A stretch of 64,000 nucleotides of DNA from Clostridium grantii DSM 8605 (GCF_900129965.1 NZ_FQXM01000016.1:1-64000), one strand, 5' to 3'; counted from the first letter of the stretch, positions 1 to 8,841 are shown. Notes: generated by a model from the sequence alone, not told the origin. Made by a program: numbers and translations.

Positions 1-231
1 GGGATGGACTTACCTCTGGTGCACCAGTTGTCACGCCAGTGGCACAGCTGGGTAGCTATGTAGGGACGGGATAAACGCTGAAAGCATCTAAGCGTGAAGC
101 CCACCTCAAGATTAGATTTCCCATAACGTTAAGTTAGTAAGACCCCTGGAAGACTACCAGGTTGATAGGTCAGAGGTGTAAGTACAGTAATGTATTAAGC
201 TGACTGATACTAATAGGTCGAGGGCTTGATC
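1..231 (+). rRNA. 23S ribosomal RNA, 3' end (partial)
   Basis: This is the last ~230 nt of large-subunit rRNA. It is recognised by the domain VI text (GATGGACTTACCTCTGGTG, then ACTAATAGGTCGAGGGCTTG at the extreme 3' end). The gene is cut by the left window edge, so it is partial rather than broken. The 3' boundary is estimated from the usual end of 23S rRNA and could be off by a few bases. A short AT-rich spacer with a degenerate direct repeat (GCAATTTTGAATG-like, 250-295) separates it from 5S rRNA, as expected for a bacterial rrn operon. Confidence 0.97.
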
Positions 232-313
232 AATTTAATTAATTCACTATGCAATTTTGAATGCAACATTCGAAAGCAATTTTGAATGAATAATTCAAAA
301 AACAACAAAATAA

Positions 314-430
314 TCTGGTGATTATAGCTTGAAGGCAACACCCGTTCCCATTCCGAACACGATGGTTAAGCTTCAACACGCTGATGGTACTGCATGGGTG
401 ACTGTGTGGGAGAGTAAGTCGTTGCCAGGT
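314..430 (+). rRNA. rrf: 5S ribosomal RNA
   Basis: About 117 nt, the normal 5S length. The ends TCTGGTGAT and GTTGCCAGG pair to form helix I, and the conserved interior (ACACCCGTTCCCATTCCGAAC, GGTTAAGC, and the GGGTGACTGTGTGGGAGAGTA arm) is intact. It is the distal gene of the rrn operon and is followed directly by a terminator. No tRNA gene is visible after it. Confidence 0.96.
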
Positions 431-434
431 AAAT

Positions 435-468
435 AAAAACTCTACTTTTAAATAAGTAGAGTTTTTAT
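435..468 (+). terminator. rrn operon intrinsic terminator
   Basis: Inverted repeat AAAAACTCTACTT / AAGTAGAGTTTTT with a TTAAAT loop, ending in a T-run. It lies 5 nt after 5S rRNA and ends the rRNA operon. Confidence 0.9.
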
Positions 469-610
469 TATATTACAAAACTTATAAATTATAGGGTTTT
501 CAATATAAAAATTAATTTATTCATAAAATATATCGTTGATTTGTCTAGCGTAGAAACAATGTATAAATCAAGATCTAGGGTAAAAACTCTATATAAATTA
601 TAAAATAAGG

Positions 611-640
611 TTGACAATTTCAAGGGTTATTGTATACAAT
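611..640 (+). promoter_or_regulatory. Probable promoter of the tup-moa operon
   Basis: TTGACA (611-616) is followed by TATACA (633-638, 16-nt spacer) or TACAAT (635-640, 18-nt spacer). The -10 region lies in a perfect 12-nt palindrome, ATTGTATACAAT (629-640). A start near 647 would give a leader of about 240 nt containing the riboswitch-like RNA. Nothing else is recognisable between the rrn terminator and this promoter. Confidence 0.6.
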
Positions 641-737
641 AAAATAAGCGACAATAATGCTAATTATGATATAAAAAGGATTATTGTATCTAAAAAAATA
701 AAAAATTGGAATTTGTAAATTATTAGCTCTGAATTAA

Positions 738-815
738 AAAACCTAAGGGAAACTATGGTCTTTTAATCTGGGTGCTACTGGAAACGGTTGTGCCTCCCGT
801 GTTTGGAAAGGAGAT
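738..815 (+). promoter_or_regulatory. Probable Moco/Tuco-type riboswitch aptamer
   Basis: Structured leader ahead of the tungstate and molybdopterin operon. It contains GCCTCCC (792-798) and GGAAAGGAG (805-813), which resemble the conserved GCCUCC...GGAAAGG core of the Moco RNA motif. A compact form of that motif is linked to tungsten cofactor, which would suit its position before tupABC. The assignment rests on these core strings and on gene context. I did not fold the full model, so it could be an unrelated leader. Confidence 0.5.
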
Positions 816-848
816 ATATTACATGTTTTTTTGTAATCTTCTTTTTTA
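816..848 (+). terminator. Possible terminator / expression platform after the riboswitch
   Basis: A weak hairpin ATTACA (818-823) / TGTAAT (832-837) with a T-rich loop is followed by CTTCTTTTTT. It lies between the putative aptamer and the tupA start, where a switchable terminator would be expected. The stem is only six A/T-rich pairs, so this is tentative. Confidence 0.4.
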
Positions 849-885
849 TAAAAAGTAATTTATTTTAGAAAAGGGGTTTTTTGTC

Positions 886-1803
886 GTGAAAAGAAGTGTA
901 TCAATTTTATTATCAGCAATGTTATCAATATTATTATTGGTAAGTGTAACAGGTTGTGGAAAGCAAGTTGAAAATGAAGGAAAAGAAAAAACTAATCAAG
1001 AACAAAAAAGTAATGAAGAGTCAAAAGGCACAGAAGAAAAAATTAATGAAGAAGGAAAAAGTATTATACTAGCAACAACTACTAGTACATATGATTCAGG
1101 TCTTTTAGATTATTTACTTCCTAAATTTACCGAAGAAACTGGAATTGAAGTAAAAGTAGTTCCTTTAGGAACAGGTGCAGCTATTGAGCTTGCACAGAAT
1201 GGAGATGCAGATTGTCTTCTTGTACATGCAAAAGCTAAAGAAGAGGCTTTTATTGAAGCGGGTTATGGGCTAGAGCGTTTTGATGTAATGTATAATGATT
1301 TTGTTATTGTTGGTCCAGAAAGTGACCCTGCAGGATTAAAAGAAAAAGCACCATCTGATCCAGTGGAAGCTCTTAAATTAATAGCAGAAAGTAAGGCAAC
1401 TTTCATTTCTAGAGGTGATGATTCAGGTACTCATACAAAAGAAAAAGATTTGTGGGCAAAAGCATCTATAGAGCCATCAGGTGATTGGTATGTTTCAGCT
1501 GGAAAAGGTATGGGAGATGTAATACAAATGGCTGAAGAAATGGAAGGATATACTTTAACTGATAGAGCTACATATTTATCTATGAAGGATAACTTGACTT
1601 TAAATGTGGTTACTGAGAAAAATGATTCACTTTATAATCAATATGGAGTTATAAGAATAAATCCAGACAAAAATGAAATTAAAGAAGAGGAAGCAAATCA
1701 ATTTATCGATTGGATATTGAGTGATGAGGCACAAAAATTAATTGGTGAATTTGGAGTGGAAGAATTCGGACAACCGTTATTCACACCAAACGCTAAAAAA
1801 TAG
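886..1803 (+). CDS. tupA: Tungstate ABC transporter, substrate-binding lipoprotein TupA
   Basis: Captures tungstate outside the membrane and delivers it to TupB. The N-terminus is a lipoprotein signal: a basic start, a hydrophobic core and the lipobox VTGC at about residue 24. A Glu/Lys-rich tether follows. The mature domain opens with TTTSTYDSGLLDYLLP, the hallmark of the TupA family that separates it from sulfate and molybdate binders; SRGDDSGTHTKE is a further family segment. The start is GTG, with AAAAGGGG upstream. It is the first gene of a nine-gene W/Mo operon, and tupB follows 14 nt downstream. Length (305 aa) is normal. Tungstate rather than molybdate specificity is inferred from family. 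Confidence 0.93.
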   Translation: MKRSVSILLSAMLSILLLVSVTGCGKQVENEGKEKTNQEQKSNEESKGTEEKINEEGKSIILATTTSTYDSGLLDYLLPKFTEETGIEVKVVPLGTGAAIELAQNGDADCLLVHAKAKEEAFIEAGYGLERFDVMYNDFVIVGPESDPAGLKEKAPSDPVEALKLIAESKATFISRGDDSGTHTKEKDLWAKASIEPSGDWYVSAGKGMGDVIQMAEEMEGYTLTDRATYLSMKDNLTLNVVTEKNDSLYNQYGVIRINPDKNEIKEEEANQFIDWILSDEAQKLIGEFGVEEFGQPLFTPNAKK

Positions 1804-1817
1804 GTGGAATTAAAATT

Positions 1818-2468
1818 ATGCTTAATATAAATATGAATGAATTAATACTTGTTATATCTATGTCATTGATAGTTTCTTTAACGGCTACAACTATTGCAGC
1901 TATATTAGGTATTTCTTTGGCTATAATTACAGCAATTGAAGATTTCAAGTTAAAAAAGTTTATATTAAGGATTACTGATATTTTAATGAGTATTCCCCCG
2001 GTATTAATGGGGCTTTTAGTATACATACTTATATCAAGAAAAGGCCCCTTAGGGGGTCTTCATTTGTTATTTACGCCTATAGCTATGATTATAGCTCAGA
2101 CTTTGCTTGTTTTTCCAATAATATATGGACTTTCTGTAAGTGCTATAACTCCTAAGGCATTAGAAGTAAAAAGGACTTGTATAACTTTGGGGGCAAATAA
2201 CAAACAAGTTATCTTTAATATAATAAATGAATGCAAGATACAACTACTTTCAGTTTTAACAGCAGGTTTTGGCAGAGCCATATCTGAGGTAGGAGCAGTA
2301 ATGATGGTGGGAGGAAATATAAAAAATCATACTAGGGTAATGACAACATTTATTGCTCTAGAAACAAGTAAAGGAAATTTTGAAGGAGCTATACTAATTG
2401 GCTTTATACTTTTAATGATATCATTTATAATTAATTATATACTTAATATATTGAAAACTAGAGATTAA
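1818..2468 (+). CDS. tupB: Tungstate ABC transporter permease TupB
   Basis: Membrane channel of the tungstate importer. The protein has 216 aa with about five hydrophobic segments. The cytoplasmic loop EVKRTCITLGANNKQVIFNIINECK is followed by GRAISEVGAVMMVGGNI, the coupling-loop region that contacts the ATPase in this permease family. It lies between the binding protein and the ATPase genes in the standard tupABC order, with short spacers and a GGTGGA ribosome site. Nothing is missing relative to the family. Confidence 0.9.
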   Translation: MLNINMNELILVISMSLIVSLTATTIAAILGISLAIITAIEDFKLKKFILRITDILMSIPPVLMGLLVYILISRKGPLGGLHLLFTPIAMIIAQTLLVFPIIYGLSVSAITPKALEVKRTCITLGANNKQVIFNIINECKIQLLSVLTAGFGRAISEVGAVMMVGGNIKNHTRVMTTFIALETSKGNFEGAILIGFILLMISFIINYILNILKTRD

Positions 2469-2499
2469 ATAATAGTACTAAAAAAAGGACTGGTATAAA

Positions 2500-3198
2500 G
2501 TGAGGATAGAATATAAAGATTTAGAAAAAAAATATGATAATAAAACAGTTCTTAAAATTAATAAATTTCCTATTGAAGAAGGTAAAATTTATTCTGTGCT
2601 TGGATTTAATGGAAGTGGGAAAAGCACTTTATTAAAGTGTACCGTGGGTATTGAACCTCTTTCTAAAGGCGTAATAAGTTATGATGGCTGTTATGATATA
2701 AACTTGGTAAGAGATGAAATTTCTTATATGGAGCAAAAACCTTATATATTTAATACTACAGTTGAGAATAATATAGCTAAAGGTTTGATATTTAGGGGAA
2801 TAGAAAAAAATATAATCCACGAGAAGTTAAAAAAATACATAAGTTTTTTTGATATGGAGCATTTTTCACAAAGGAATGCATTGTTATTGTCTGGAGGAGA
2901 AAGTTCAAAAGTAGCCTTACTTAGAACAGCTATTTTAGAAACAGAAGTTACTCTTTTAGATGAGCCAACCTCTTCTATGGATGTGGAAAGTACATTAAAA
3001 GCAGAATTTTTAATAAAAAGTATAAAAGATAAAAAGAGGTCTGTTATAGTTGTTACACATGACATTTTTCAAGCAGAAAGAATTAGTGATTATATAATAT
3101 TTATGGATAAAGGTAAAATTATTGAATTTGGAAATAAAAATAAAGTCTTAAAAAATCCAAGTCATCCATTAGTGAAAAATATACTGAATAAAATTTAG
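2500..3198 (+). CDS. tupC: Tungstate ABC transporter ATPase TupC
   Basis: Energises tungstate import. Walker A is GFNGSGKST (near residue 37), the signature is LSGGESSKVAL, Walker B is VTLLDEPTSSMD, and the switch His is in VVTHD. The family-typical first signature residues LSGGE are followed by SSKVAL instead of QQRVAL, still compatible with activity. The GTG start at 2500 is supported by AAAAGGA about 11 nt upstream; a downstream start would remove the first beta strand. It ends 16 nt before mog, so transport and cofactor synthesis are transcribed together. Confidence 0.9.
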   Translation: MRIEYKDLEKKYDNKTVLKINKFPIEEGKIYSVLGFNGSGKSTLLKCTVGIEPLSKGVISYDGCYDINLVRDEISYMEQKPYIFNTTVENNIAKGLIFRGIEKNIIHEKLKKYISFFDMEHFSQRNALLLSGGESSKVALLRTAILETEVTLLDEPTSSMDVESTLKAEFLIKSIKDKKRSVIVVTHDIFQAERISDYIIFMDKGKIIEFGNKNKVLKNPSHPLVKNILNKI

Positions 3199-3214
3199 AA
3201 AGTGGTGATTAAAT

Positions 3215-3706
3215 ATGATTAAAACAGCAATTTTGACCATAAGTGATAAAGGGTCAAAAGGGGAAAGAACAGATATAACTGGACCATCAATAAAAAAATT
3301 ATTGAACCAGGATATATTTTTAGTAGAATTTTATAAGATAATTCCAGATGAAATTGATATAATAGAGAAAGAACTTATAATTTTAAGTGATGAATTGAAT
3401 TTTGAATTAATTCTCACCAATGGAGGAACCGGTTTTTCTCAAAGAGATGTTACCCCAGAAGCTACAGAGAGAGTTATTACGAAAAAAGTTCCAGGCATAG
3501 CTGAAGCTATGAGATTAAATTCGCTTAAGATAACTCCTAAGGCTATGTTATCAAGAGCTATATCAGGAATTAGAAATAATACATTAATAGTTAATCTGCC
3601 AGGTAGCCCTAAAGCAGCTACAGAAAATTTAGAGTTCATAATGGATGCACTTCCTCACGGTATTGAAATTCTTAATGGAACTGCATCAGAGTGTGCTAGA
3701 AAGTAG
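3215..3706 (+). CDS. Molybdopterin adenylyltransferase, MogA/MoaB family
   Basis: Adenylates molybdopterin so that MoeA can insert the metal. At 163 aa it is a single MoCF-biosynthesis domain. Visible motifs are AILTISDKGSKGERTD at the N-terminus, the nucleotide-binding LTNGGTGFSQRDVTPEAT (about residues 68-85) and the C-terminal LPGSPKAATENLEFI. The ribosome site AAGTGGTGA precedes the ATG, and moeA begins 8 nt after the stop. MogA and MoaB cannot be told apart reliably by eye, so no symbol is given. Confidence 0.88.
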   Translation: MIKTAILTISDKGSKGERTDITGPSIKKLLNQDIFLVEFYKIIPDEIDIIEKELIILSDELNFELILTNGGTGFSQRDVTPEATERVITKKVPGIAEAMRLNSLKITPKAMLSRAISGIRNNTLIVNLPGSPKAATENLEFIMDALPHGIEILNGTASECARK

Positions 3707-3714
3707 GAATAGAT

Positions 3715-4941
3715 ATGGATTTATTTAAAGTTGCAACCATTGAACAAGTTAAAGATATAATTAATGATAATTTTCAGTTTAAAGTACAAGAAGAAACAAT
3801 AGCAATAGAAGAAGCATTAGATAGAATAACTTCAAGTGAAATTTTTTCTCAGGATTCATTACCTCATTTTAATAGATCTACTGTCGATGGATATGCAGTA
3901 AATTCAAGGGATACGTATGGAGCATCTGAAACAATACCATCCATTATGAACTTAAATGGAGAAATATTAATGGGGATGGAAGCAACACAGAATTTGGATT
4001 TTCCAGGAGAATGTACTTATGTTTCTACTGGTGCAATGCTTCCTGATGGCGCAGATGGGGTTGTGATGATAGAGTATACAGATTTATTGGATCAAAACAC
4101 AGTATTGGTAAAAACTTCTGTGGCACCATTAGAAAATGTGGTTCAAATAGGTGATGATGTATTTGAGGGAGAATTAATTATTAATAAAGGCCAAAAGCTA
4201 AATTCTTATCATTTAGGTTTGTTATCTGGAGTGGGAATAAAAGAAGTGAAGGTATATAAAAAACCAATGGTAGGAGTTATATCTACAGGCGATGAAATAG
4301 TTGCACATGAAAAACAGCCTAGAAAAGGTGAGATAAGAGATGTAAATTCAATTTTATTATCTTCAATGGTGAAGGAAAATTTTTGTAGCGTAATTAATTA
4401 TGGCGTAATTAGTGATGAATTTAATTTATTAAGAGACAAGGTAGAAAACGCATTAAAACAATGCGATTTACTTCTAATATCTGGGGGTACATCTGTAGGT
4501 AAAAAAGACCAAACTATTAAAGTTATAAATAGTATAGAAAATTCCAAGTTTTTAATTCATGGAGTAGCATTAAAGCCAGGTAAACCTACTATTATAGCTA
4601 AAGTAAATGAAAAAGCAGTATTTGGTTTGCCAGGACACCCTTTAGCAGCAGCTGTGGTATTCAATAGAATAGTAAAGGATTACATATATAAAGGCTTTAA
4701 TTATAAAGAAAACAAATATCCTTTAAAAGGAGAATTTAAAATAAACTATCATAAAGCCAAAGGAAGAGAAGAATTTTTATTAGTAAATATTAATAATGTG
4801 AATGGAAAATTAGAGATACAACCTATATTAACAAAGTCAGGAATAATTTCAAGTATAGCAAAAGCACAAGGATATGTTATTATCGAAATGAATAAAGAAG
4901 GGTTAAAAGAAGGTGAAATAATAGAAGTTTATACTCTTTAA
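3715..4941 (+). CDS. moeA: Molybdopterin molybdenumtransferase MoeA
   Basis: Inserts molybdate or tungstate into adenylated molybdopterin. At 408 aa it has normal MoeA length: N-terminal domains with PHFNRSTVDGYAV (the DGYA motif near residue 60) and DGADGVVMIEYT, a central MoCF domain with ISTGDEIV, ISGGTSVGKKD and GLPGHPLAAAVVF, and a C-terminal beta domain. It is the first of two consecutive moeA genes; the second carries an extra domain. Duplicated MoeA is common in organisms handling both Mo and W, so the pair may divide the metals. That division is inference. Confidence 0.9.
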   Translation: MDLFKVATIEQVKDIINDNFQFKVQEETIAIEEALDRITSSEIFSQDSLPHFNRSTVDGYAVNSRDTYGASETIPSIMNLNGEILMGMEATQNLDFPGECTYVSTGAMLPDGADGVVMIEYTDLLDQNTVLVKTSVAPLENVVQIGDDVFEGELIINKGQKLNSYHLGLLSGVGIKEVKVYKKPMVGVISTGDEIVAHEKQPRKGEIRDVNSILLSSMVKENFCSVINYGVISDEFNLLRDKVENALKQCDLLLISGGTSVGKKDQTIKVINSIENSKFLIHGVALKPGKPTIIAKVNEKAVFGLPGHPLAAAVVFNRIVKDYIYKGFNYKENKYPLKGEFKINYHKAKGREEFLLVNINNVNGKLEIQPILTKSGIISSIAKAQGYVIIEMNKEGLKEGEIIEVYTL

Positions 4942-4981
4942 AGTTTATATTCTTTAAAGTAAATTGGAGGCGGAAACACAA

Positions 4982-6904
4982 ATGAATAGAAATGTTTATT
5001 TATCAAATATAACTTTAGAGGAAGCGATAGAAAGATTTCGCGAAAATATTAATTATACTGAAAAAAATAGTGAGAAAATAAATACTATAGACTCTTTAGA
5101 TAGAATTACTCATGTGCCTATTTTTGCAGAGATGTCATCTCCATTTTATAATTCATCAGCTATGGATGGAGTAGCTACCATAAGTGAAAAAACTTATGGA
5201 GCTTCAGAAAAGAATAGAATTATTTTGAATGAAAATATAGATTTTATTCATGTAGATACAGGTGACCCAATTCCTAAAGAATTTGATTCGGTAATTATGA
5301 TAGAGGATTTAATTAAAGTAGATGAAACAAAATTTCAAATATATAAAAGCGCGGTACCGTGGCAAAATATTAGACCTTTAGGGGAAGATATTGTAGAAAG
5401 TCAATTAATTCTATCTTCAAAGCATAAAATACGTCCTATAGATATGGGAGCGTTACTAACTGGTGGTATTAATGAACTAGAAGTATATAAAAAAATATCA
5501 ATAGGTATAATTCCTACAGGTACAGAAATTGTTGAACCAGGTTCTAAATTAAAGGTTGGAGATATCATAGAATTTAATAGTAGAGTATTTGCATCTCAAA
5601 TTAAGCAATGGGGTGGAGTAGCAACTAGATATAATATTGTAGAGGATAATTATGAAAAAATAAAAGAAGCTGTAGTAAAAGCTTCACAAGAATGTGATAT
5701 GATTTTAATAAATGCAGGATCTTCAGCAGGAAGAGAAGACTTTACAGTAGATGTTATAAAGGAATTAGGAGAAGTGTTTCTTCATGGGGTGGCTATAAAG
5801 CCAGGTAAACCTGTTATTTTAGGCAAAGTTAATGATAAGCCAGTAATCGGTATTCCGGGTTATCCAGTATCAGCATATTTTATAATGGAAAATTTAGTTA
5901 AAAAAATTGTTGAAGATTTTTGTGGAATAGCAACGGTTAATAAAAAAAGTTTAAAAGCAACATTAGCAAGAAGAGTAATGTCTTCTTTGAAATATCATGA
6001 ATTTGTTAGAGTTAAACTAGGGTATGTAAATGAAAAATTAGTGGCGACTCCTTTAAGCAGAGGAGCAGGACAAACTATGTCTTTAGTTAATGCTGACGGA
6101 GTGCTTCATGTACCACAAAACATTGAAGGTTTTGAAGAAAGAGAAGAAGTTCAAGTTGAACTTTTAAAAAGCGAAGAAGAAATAAAAAATACTTTAGTTT
6201 GTATTGGAAGTCATGATCCTATTATAGATATTATAGGTGAACTTATGCATGCTGATAATGATAGATGTTTCCTTTCATCAGCACATGTAGGTAGCTTTGG
6301 TGGAATAATGGCTTTGAAAAACTATGAAACCCATATAGCACCTATTCATTTGTTAGATGAAACTACTGGAAATTATAATAATGCTTATATAGAAAAATAT
6401 TTAAAGGGCAAAAATATTGCTTTAATTAAATTAGTTGACAGGGTTCAAGGAATTATGGTGCGAAAGGAAAATAAGGCTAAAGTTAATCAGTTGTCAGATA
6501 TAGTGGATAATAAACTAAAGTTCGTTAATAGGCAAAGAGGTTCAGGCACGAGAATATTATTTGATTATAAACTTAAAGAATTAAATATTAATCCAAGAAA
6601 TATTAATGGATATGAAAGAGAGGAATTTACACACTTAGCGGTAGCGGCAGCTATAGCTAATGGAGATGTAGAGTGTGGATTGGGGATATATTCTGCAGCT
6701 AAAACTATGAATTTAGAATTTATACCTTTGACTCATGAGTGCTATGATATAGCTATTCCTTTAGAATTTTTAGAATTACCTTTTGTTAAAGAATTTATTA
6801 AAGTAATTACAAGTGATGAATTCAAAAGAAAATTAAAAGATTTAGGCGGGTATGATTATAAACATATAGGCGAAATAATATATCCACAAGAGGTGATAGA
6901 ATGA
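4982..6904 (+). CDS. MoeA fused to a C-terminal PBP-like domain
   Basis: The N-terminal ~400 residues form a second MoeA: SPFYNSSAMDGVAT, DSVIMIEDL, IPTGTEIVEPG, INAGSSAGREDFTVDV and IGIPGYPVSAYFI. After about residue 405 comes a solute-binding-protein-like domain (LVCIGSHDPIIDIIGEL, FVNRQRGSGTRILFDY, HLAVAAAIANGDVECGLGIYSAAK) of the kind related to LysR effector domains and molybdate-binding proteins. There is no signal peptide, so it is cytosolic. The start is taken as ATG 4982, 11 nt after TTGGAGG, rather than the in-frame TTG 4964 inside that ribosome site. It overlaps moaA by 4 nt (ATGA), indicating translational coupling. The second domain may sense or present the oxyanion; that is inference. 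Confidence 0.88.
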   Translation: MNRNVYLSNITLEEAIERFRENINYTEKNSEKINTIDSLDRITHVPIFAEMSSPFYNSSAMDGVATISEKTYGASEKNRIILNENIDFIHVDTGDPIPKEFDSVIMIEDLIKVDETKFQIYKSAVPWQNIRPLGEDIVESQLILSSKHKIRPIDMGALLTGGINELEVYKKISIGIIPTGTEIVEPGSKLKVGDIIEFNSRVFASQIKQWGGVATRYNIVEDNYEKIKEAVVKASQECDMILINAGSSAGREDFTVDVIKELGEVFLHGVAIKPGKPVILGKVNDKPVIGIPGYPVSAYFIMENLVKKIVEDFCGIATVNKKSLKATLARRVMSSLKYHEFVRVKLGYVNEKLVATPLSRGAGQTMSLVNADGVLHVPQNIEGFEEREEVQVELLKSEEEIKNTLVCIGSHDPIIDIIGELMHADNDRCFLSSAHVGSFGGIMALKNYETHIAPIHLLDETTGNYNNAYIEKYLKGKNIALIKLVDRVQGIMVRKENKAKVNQLSDIVDNKLKFVNRQRGSGTRILFDYKLKELNINPRNINGYEREEFTHLAVAAAIANGDVECGLGIYSAAKTMNLEFIPLTHECYDIAIPLEFLELPFVKEFIKVITSDEFKRKLKDLGGYDYKHIGEIIYPQEVIE

Positions 6905-7860
6905 TAGATAAATACGGAAGACAAATTGATTATGCAAGAATTTCTATTACAGACAGATGTAATTTTAGATGTAGATACTGTATGCCAGAGAAAGGTATAG
7001 AAAAAAAAACACGTGATGATATTTTAAGATTTGAAGAGATTATTCCGTTAATAAAAGCATTAAGTAAGTTAGGAGTAAAAAAGATTAGGTTTACAGGTGG
7101 AGAACCTTTAGTTATGAAAAATATTACAGAATTAATATATAAAACGTCACAAATTGAGGGAATAAAGGATATTGCTTTAACAACCAATGGATATTTATTA
7201 GAAGATATGGCGCAGGAGTTATTTGATGCTGGCTTAAAACGAGTAAATATTAGTTTAGATACTTTAGATGCGGAAAAGTTTAAGTATATTACAAGAGGCG
7301 GGGACTTATTAAAAGTTTTAAGAGGTATAGAAAAATGCTTAAGTATAGGGTTAACTCCCTTAAAGATTAATACTGTTTTAATAAAAGATTTTAATGATAT
7401 GGAAATAATTGATTTCATAAATTTGACTAAAGATATAGAATTAAATGTGCGATTTATTGAAATGATGCCTATAGGAGAAGGTAAACAGTTTTACGACAAA
7501 GGAATAATTACTGCAAATCAAGTAATTGAAAGAATACCACAGCTTGTACCTATAAAATCTAAGGAAAAAACAGTTGCAAAGGTATTTGCTATTAAGAATC
7601 ATAAAGGAAATATAGGATTTATAACACCTTTAAGTTGTAAATTCTGTGATGAATGCAATAAAATTAGAATTACGAGTACAGGTACTTTGAAACCTTGTTT
7701 ACATTCAAAACAAGAAATTAATTTAAAACCATATTTAAACAATGAAGAGGAATTATTATCTTTATTAAAAATTTCTATATTTGATAAACCTAAAGAACAC
7801 TTTTTAAGCGAAGAAAATGTAACAAGAACATTAAGAAGAATGAATCAAATAGGAGGGTAA
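6901..7860 (+). CDS. moaA: GTP 3',8-cyclase MoaA (radical SAM)
   Basis: First step of molybdopterin synthesis, converting GTP to 3',8-cyclo-GTP. The radical-SAM cluster motif CNFRCRYCMPEKG lies near residue 20, and RFTGGEPLV is the SAM-binding GGE motif. The C-terminal second cluster uses CKFCDECNKIRIT and LKPCLHS. The protein ends in RMNQIGG, keeping the C-terminal Gly-Gly needed for activity. At 319 aa the length is normal. It overlaps the preceding gene by 4 nt and is followed 1 nt later by moaC, so both early-step enzymes are tightly coupled. Confidence 0.95.
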   Translation: MIDKYGRQIDYARISITDRCNFRCRYCMPEKGIEKKTRDDILRFEEIIPLIKALSKLGVKKIRFTGGEPLVMKNITELIYKTSQIEGIKDIALTTNGYLLEDMAQELFDAGLKRVNISLDTLDAEKFKYITRGGDLLKVLRGIEKCLSIGLTPLKINTVLIKDFNDMEIIDFINLTKDIELNVRFIEMMPIGEGKQFYDKGIITANQVIERIPQLVPIKSKEKTVAKVFAIKNHKGNIGFITPLSCKFCDECNKIRITSTGTLKPCLHSKQEINLKPYLNNEEELLSLLKISIFDKPKEHFLSEENVTRTLRRMNQIGG

Positions 7861-7861
7861 A

Positions 7862-8344
7862 ATGGAACTTTCGCATATAAATGAAGAAGGAAGAGCAAAA
7901 ATGGTTGATATAAGTGAGAAAACAGATACTGTTAGGGAAGCAACGGCTTTTGGTAGTATATCAATGAAAGAGGAAACTTTGAAAAGAATAAGTGAAGGAG
8001 AAATAAAAAAAGGAGATGTATTAGCAGTTGCTCAAGTAGCGGGTATAATGGGAGCTAAAAACACTCCAAATATCATTCCTATGTGTCATTCTATTTTTAT
8101 GTCTGGTTGCGATATAAAATTTCAGTTAGATTTTGATAATAATAAAGTGGATATTTACGCTACAGCAAAAACTATAGGGAAAACAGGAATTGAGATGGAG
8201 GCTATAACAGCAGTTAGTTGTGCAGCTATAACAATTTACGATATGTGCAAGGCTATAGATAAGGACATGGTAATAAATAATATTATGCTGATTAAGAAAA
8301 CAGGTGGTAAGTCAGGAACTTTTGAAAGAAAGGTGGATAAATAA
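7862..8344 (+). CDS. moaC: Cyclic pyranopterin monophosphate synthase MoaC
   Basis: Rearranges the MoaA product to cyclic pyranopterin monophosphate. At 160 aa, full length, it shows KMVDISEKTDTVREATAFG near the start, the active-site IIPMCHSIFMSGC, and GIEMEAITAVSCAAITIYDMCKA with KTGGKSG at the end. The start follows GGAGGG at the end of moaA. The moaD and moaE genes for the next step are not in this window, so molybdopterin synthase must be encoded elsewhere or replaced. Confidence 0.95.
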   Translation: MELSHINEEGRAKMVDISEKTDTVREATAFGSISMKEETLKRISEGEIKKGDVLAVAQVAGIMGAKNTPNIIPMCHSIFMSGCDIKFQLDFDNNKVDIYATAKTIGKTGIEMEAITAVSCAAITIYDMCKAIDKDMVINNIMLIKKTGGKSGTFERKVDK

Positions 8345-8345
8345 T

Positions 8346-8786
8346 ATGGGTATAATTTTAGCAGTTAATATAAGTGAGAAAAAAGGAGTAATTAAAAAAC
8401 CTATTGATAAAGGATACTTTATAGAAGATCACGGACTTGATGGGGATGCACATGCAGGAAAGTGGATTAGACAAGTAAGTTTATTAGGGCAAGAAAGTGT
8501 GGATAAAATGACAGCACAAGGAGCAATTGGTTTATGTGTTGGAAAATTTGCAGAAAACCTTACTACTGAAGGTATAGTTTTATATGAACTTCCGGTTGGT
8601 ACAAAATTAAAAATAGGTGAAACAGAAATGGAAGTAACTCAAATCGGTAAAAAATGTCATGCAGGATGTGAAATAAAAAATCTAGTAGGTGATTGTATTA
8701 TGCCTAAAGAAGGAATATTTACTAAGGTATTAAAGAGTGGATGGATAAAACCAGGTGATGAGATAGTTATTTTAAAGGATAATTAA
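8346..8786 (+). CDS. MOSC-domain protein of the cofactor operon
   Basis: Stand-alone MOSC domain, 146 aa from ATG 8346 (ribosome site AAAGGTGG at the end of moaC). Motifs include HGLDGDAHAG, RQVSLLGQESV, GKFAENLTTEG and IGKKCHAGCEI, whose Cys corresponds to the conserved sulfur-binding position of MOSC domains. Stand-alone MOSC proteins are thought to carry sulfur or cofactor to Mo/W enzymes or to modify the cofactor. Its place as the last gene of the tup-moa operon supports such a role, but the exact reaction is unknown. A strong terminator follows. Confidence 0.85.
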   Translation: MGIILAVNISEKKGVIKKPIDKGYFIEDHGLDGDAHAGKWIRQVSLLGQESVDKMTAQGAIGLCVGKFAENLTTEGIVLYELPVGTKLKIGETEMEVTQIGKKCHAGCEIKNLVGDCIMPKEGIFTKVLKSGWIKPGDEIVILKDN

Positions 8787-8841
8787 AGAGTTTTGATAGT
8801 GAATGTAACTGAGCTTAAATGAGGTTTAATAATAAATAAAA

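Noticed and set aside
1..231. Truncated 23S rRNA as a pseudogene.
   Set aside because: It is cut only by the window edge; the 3' end is intact and followed by 5S rRNA and a terminator.
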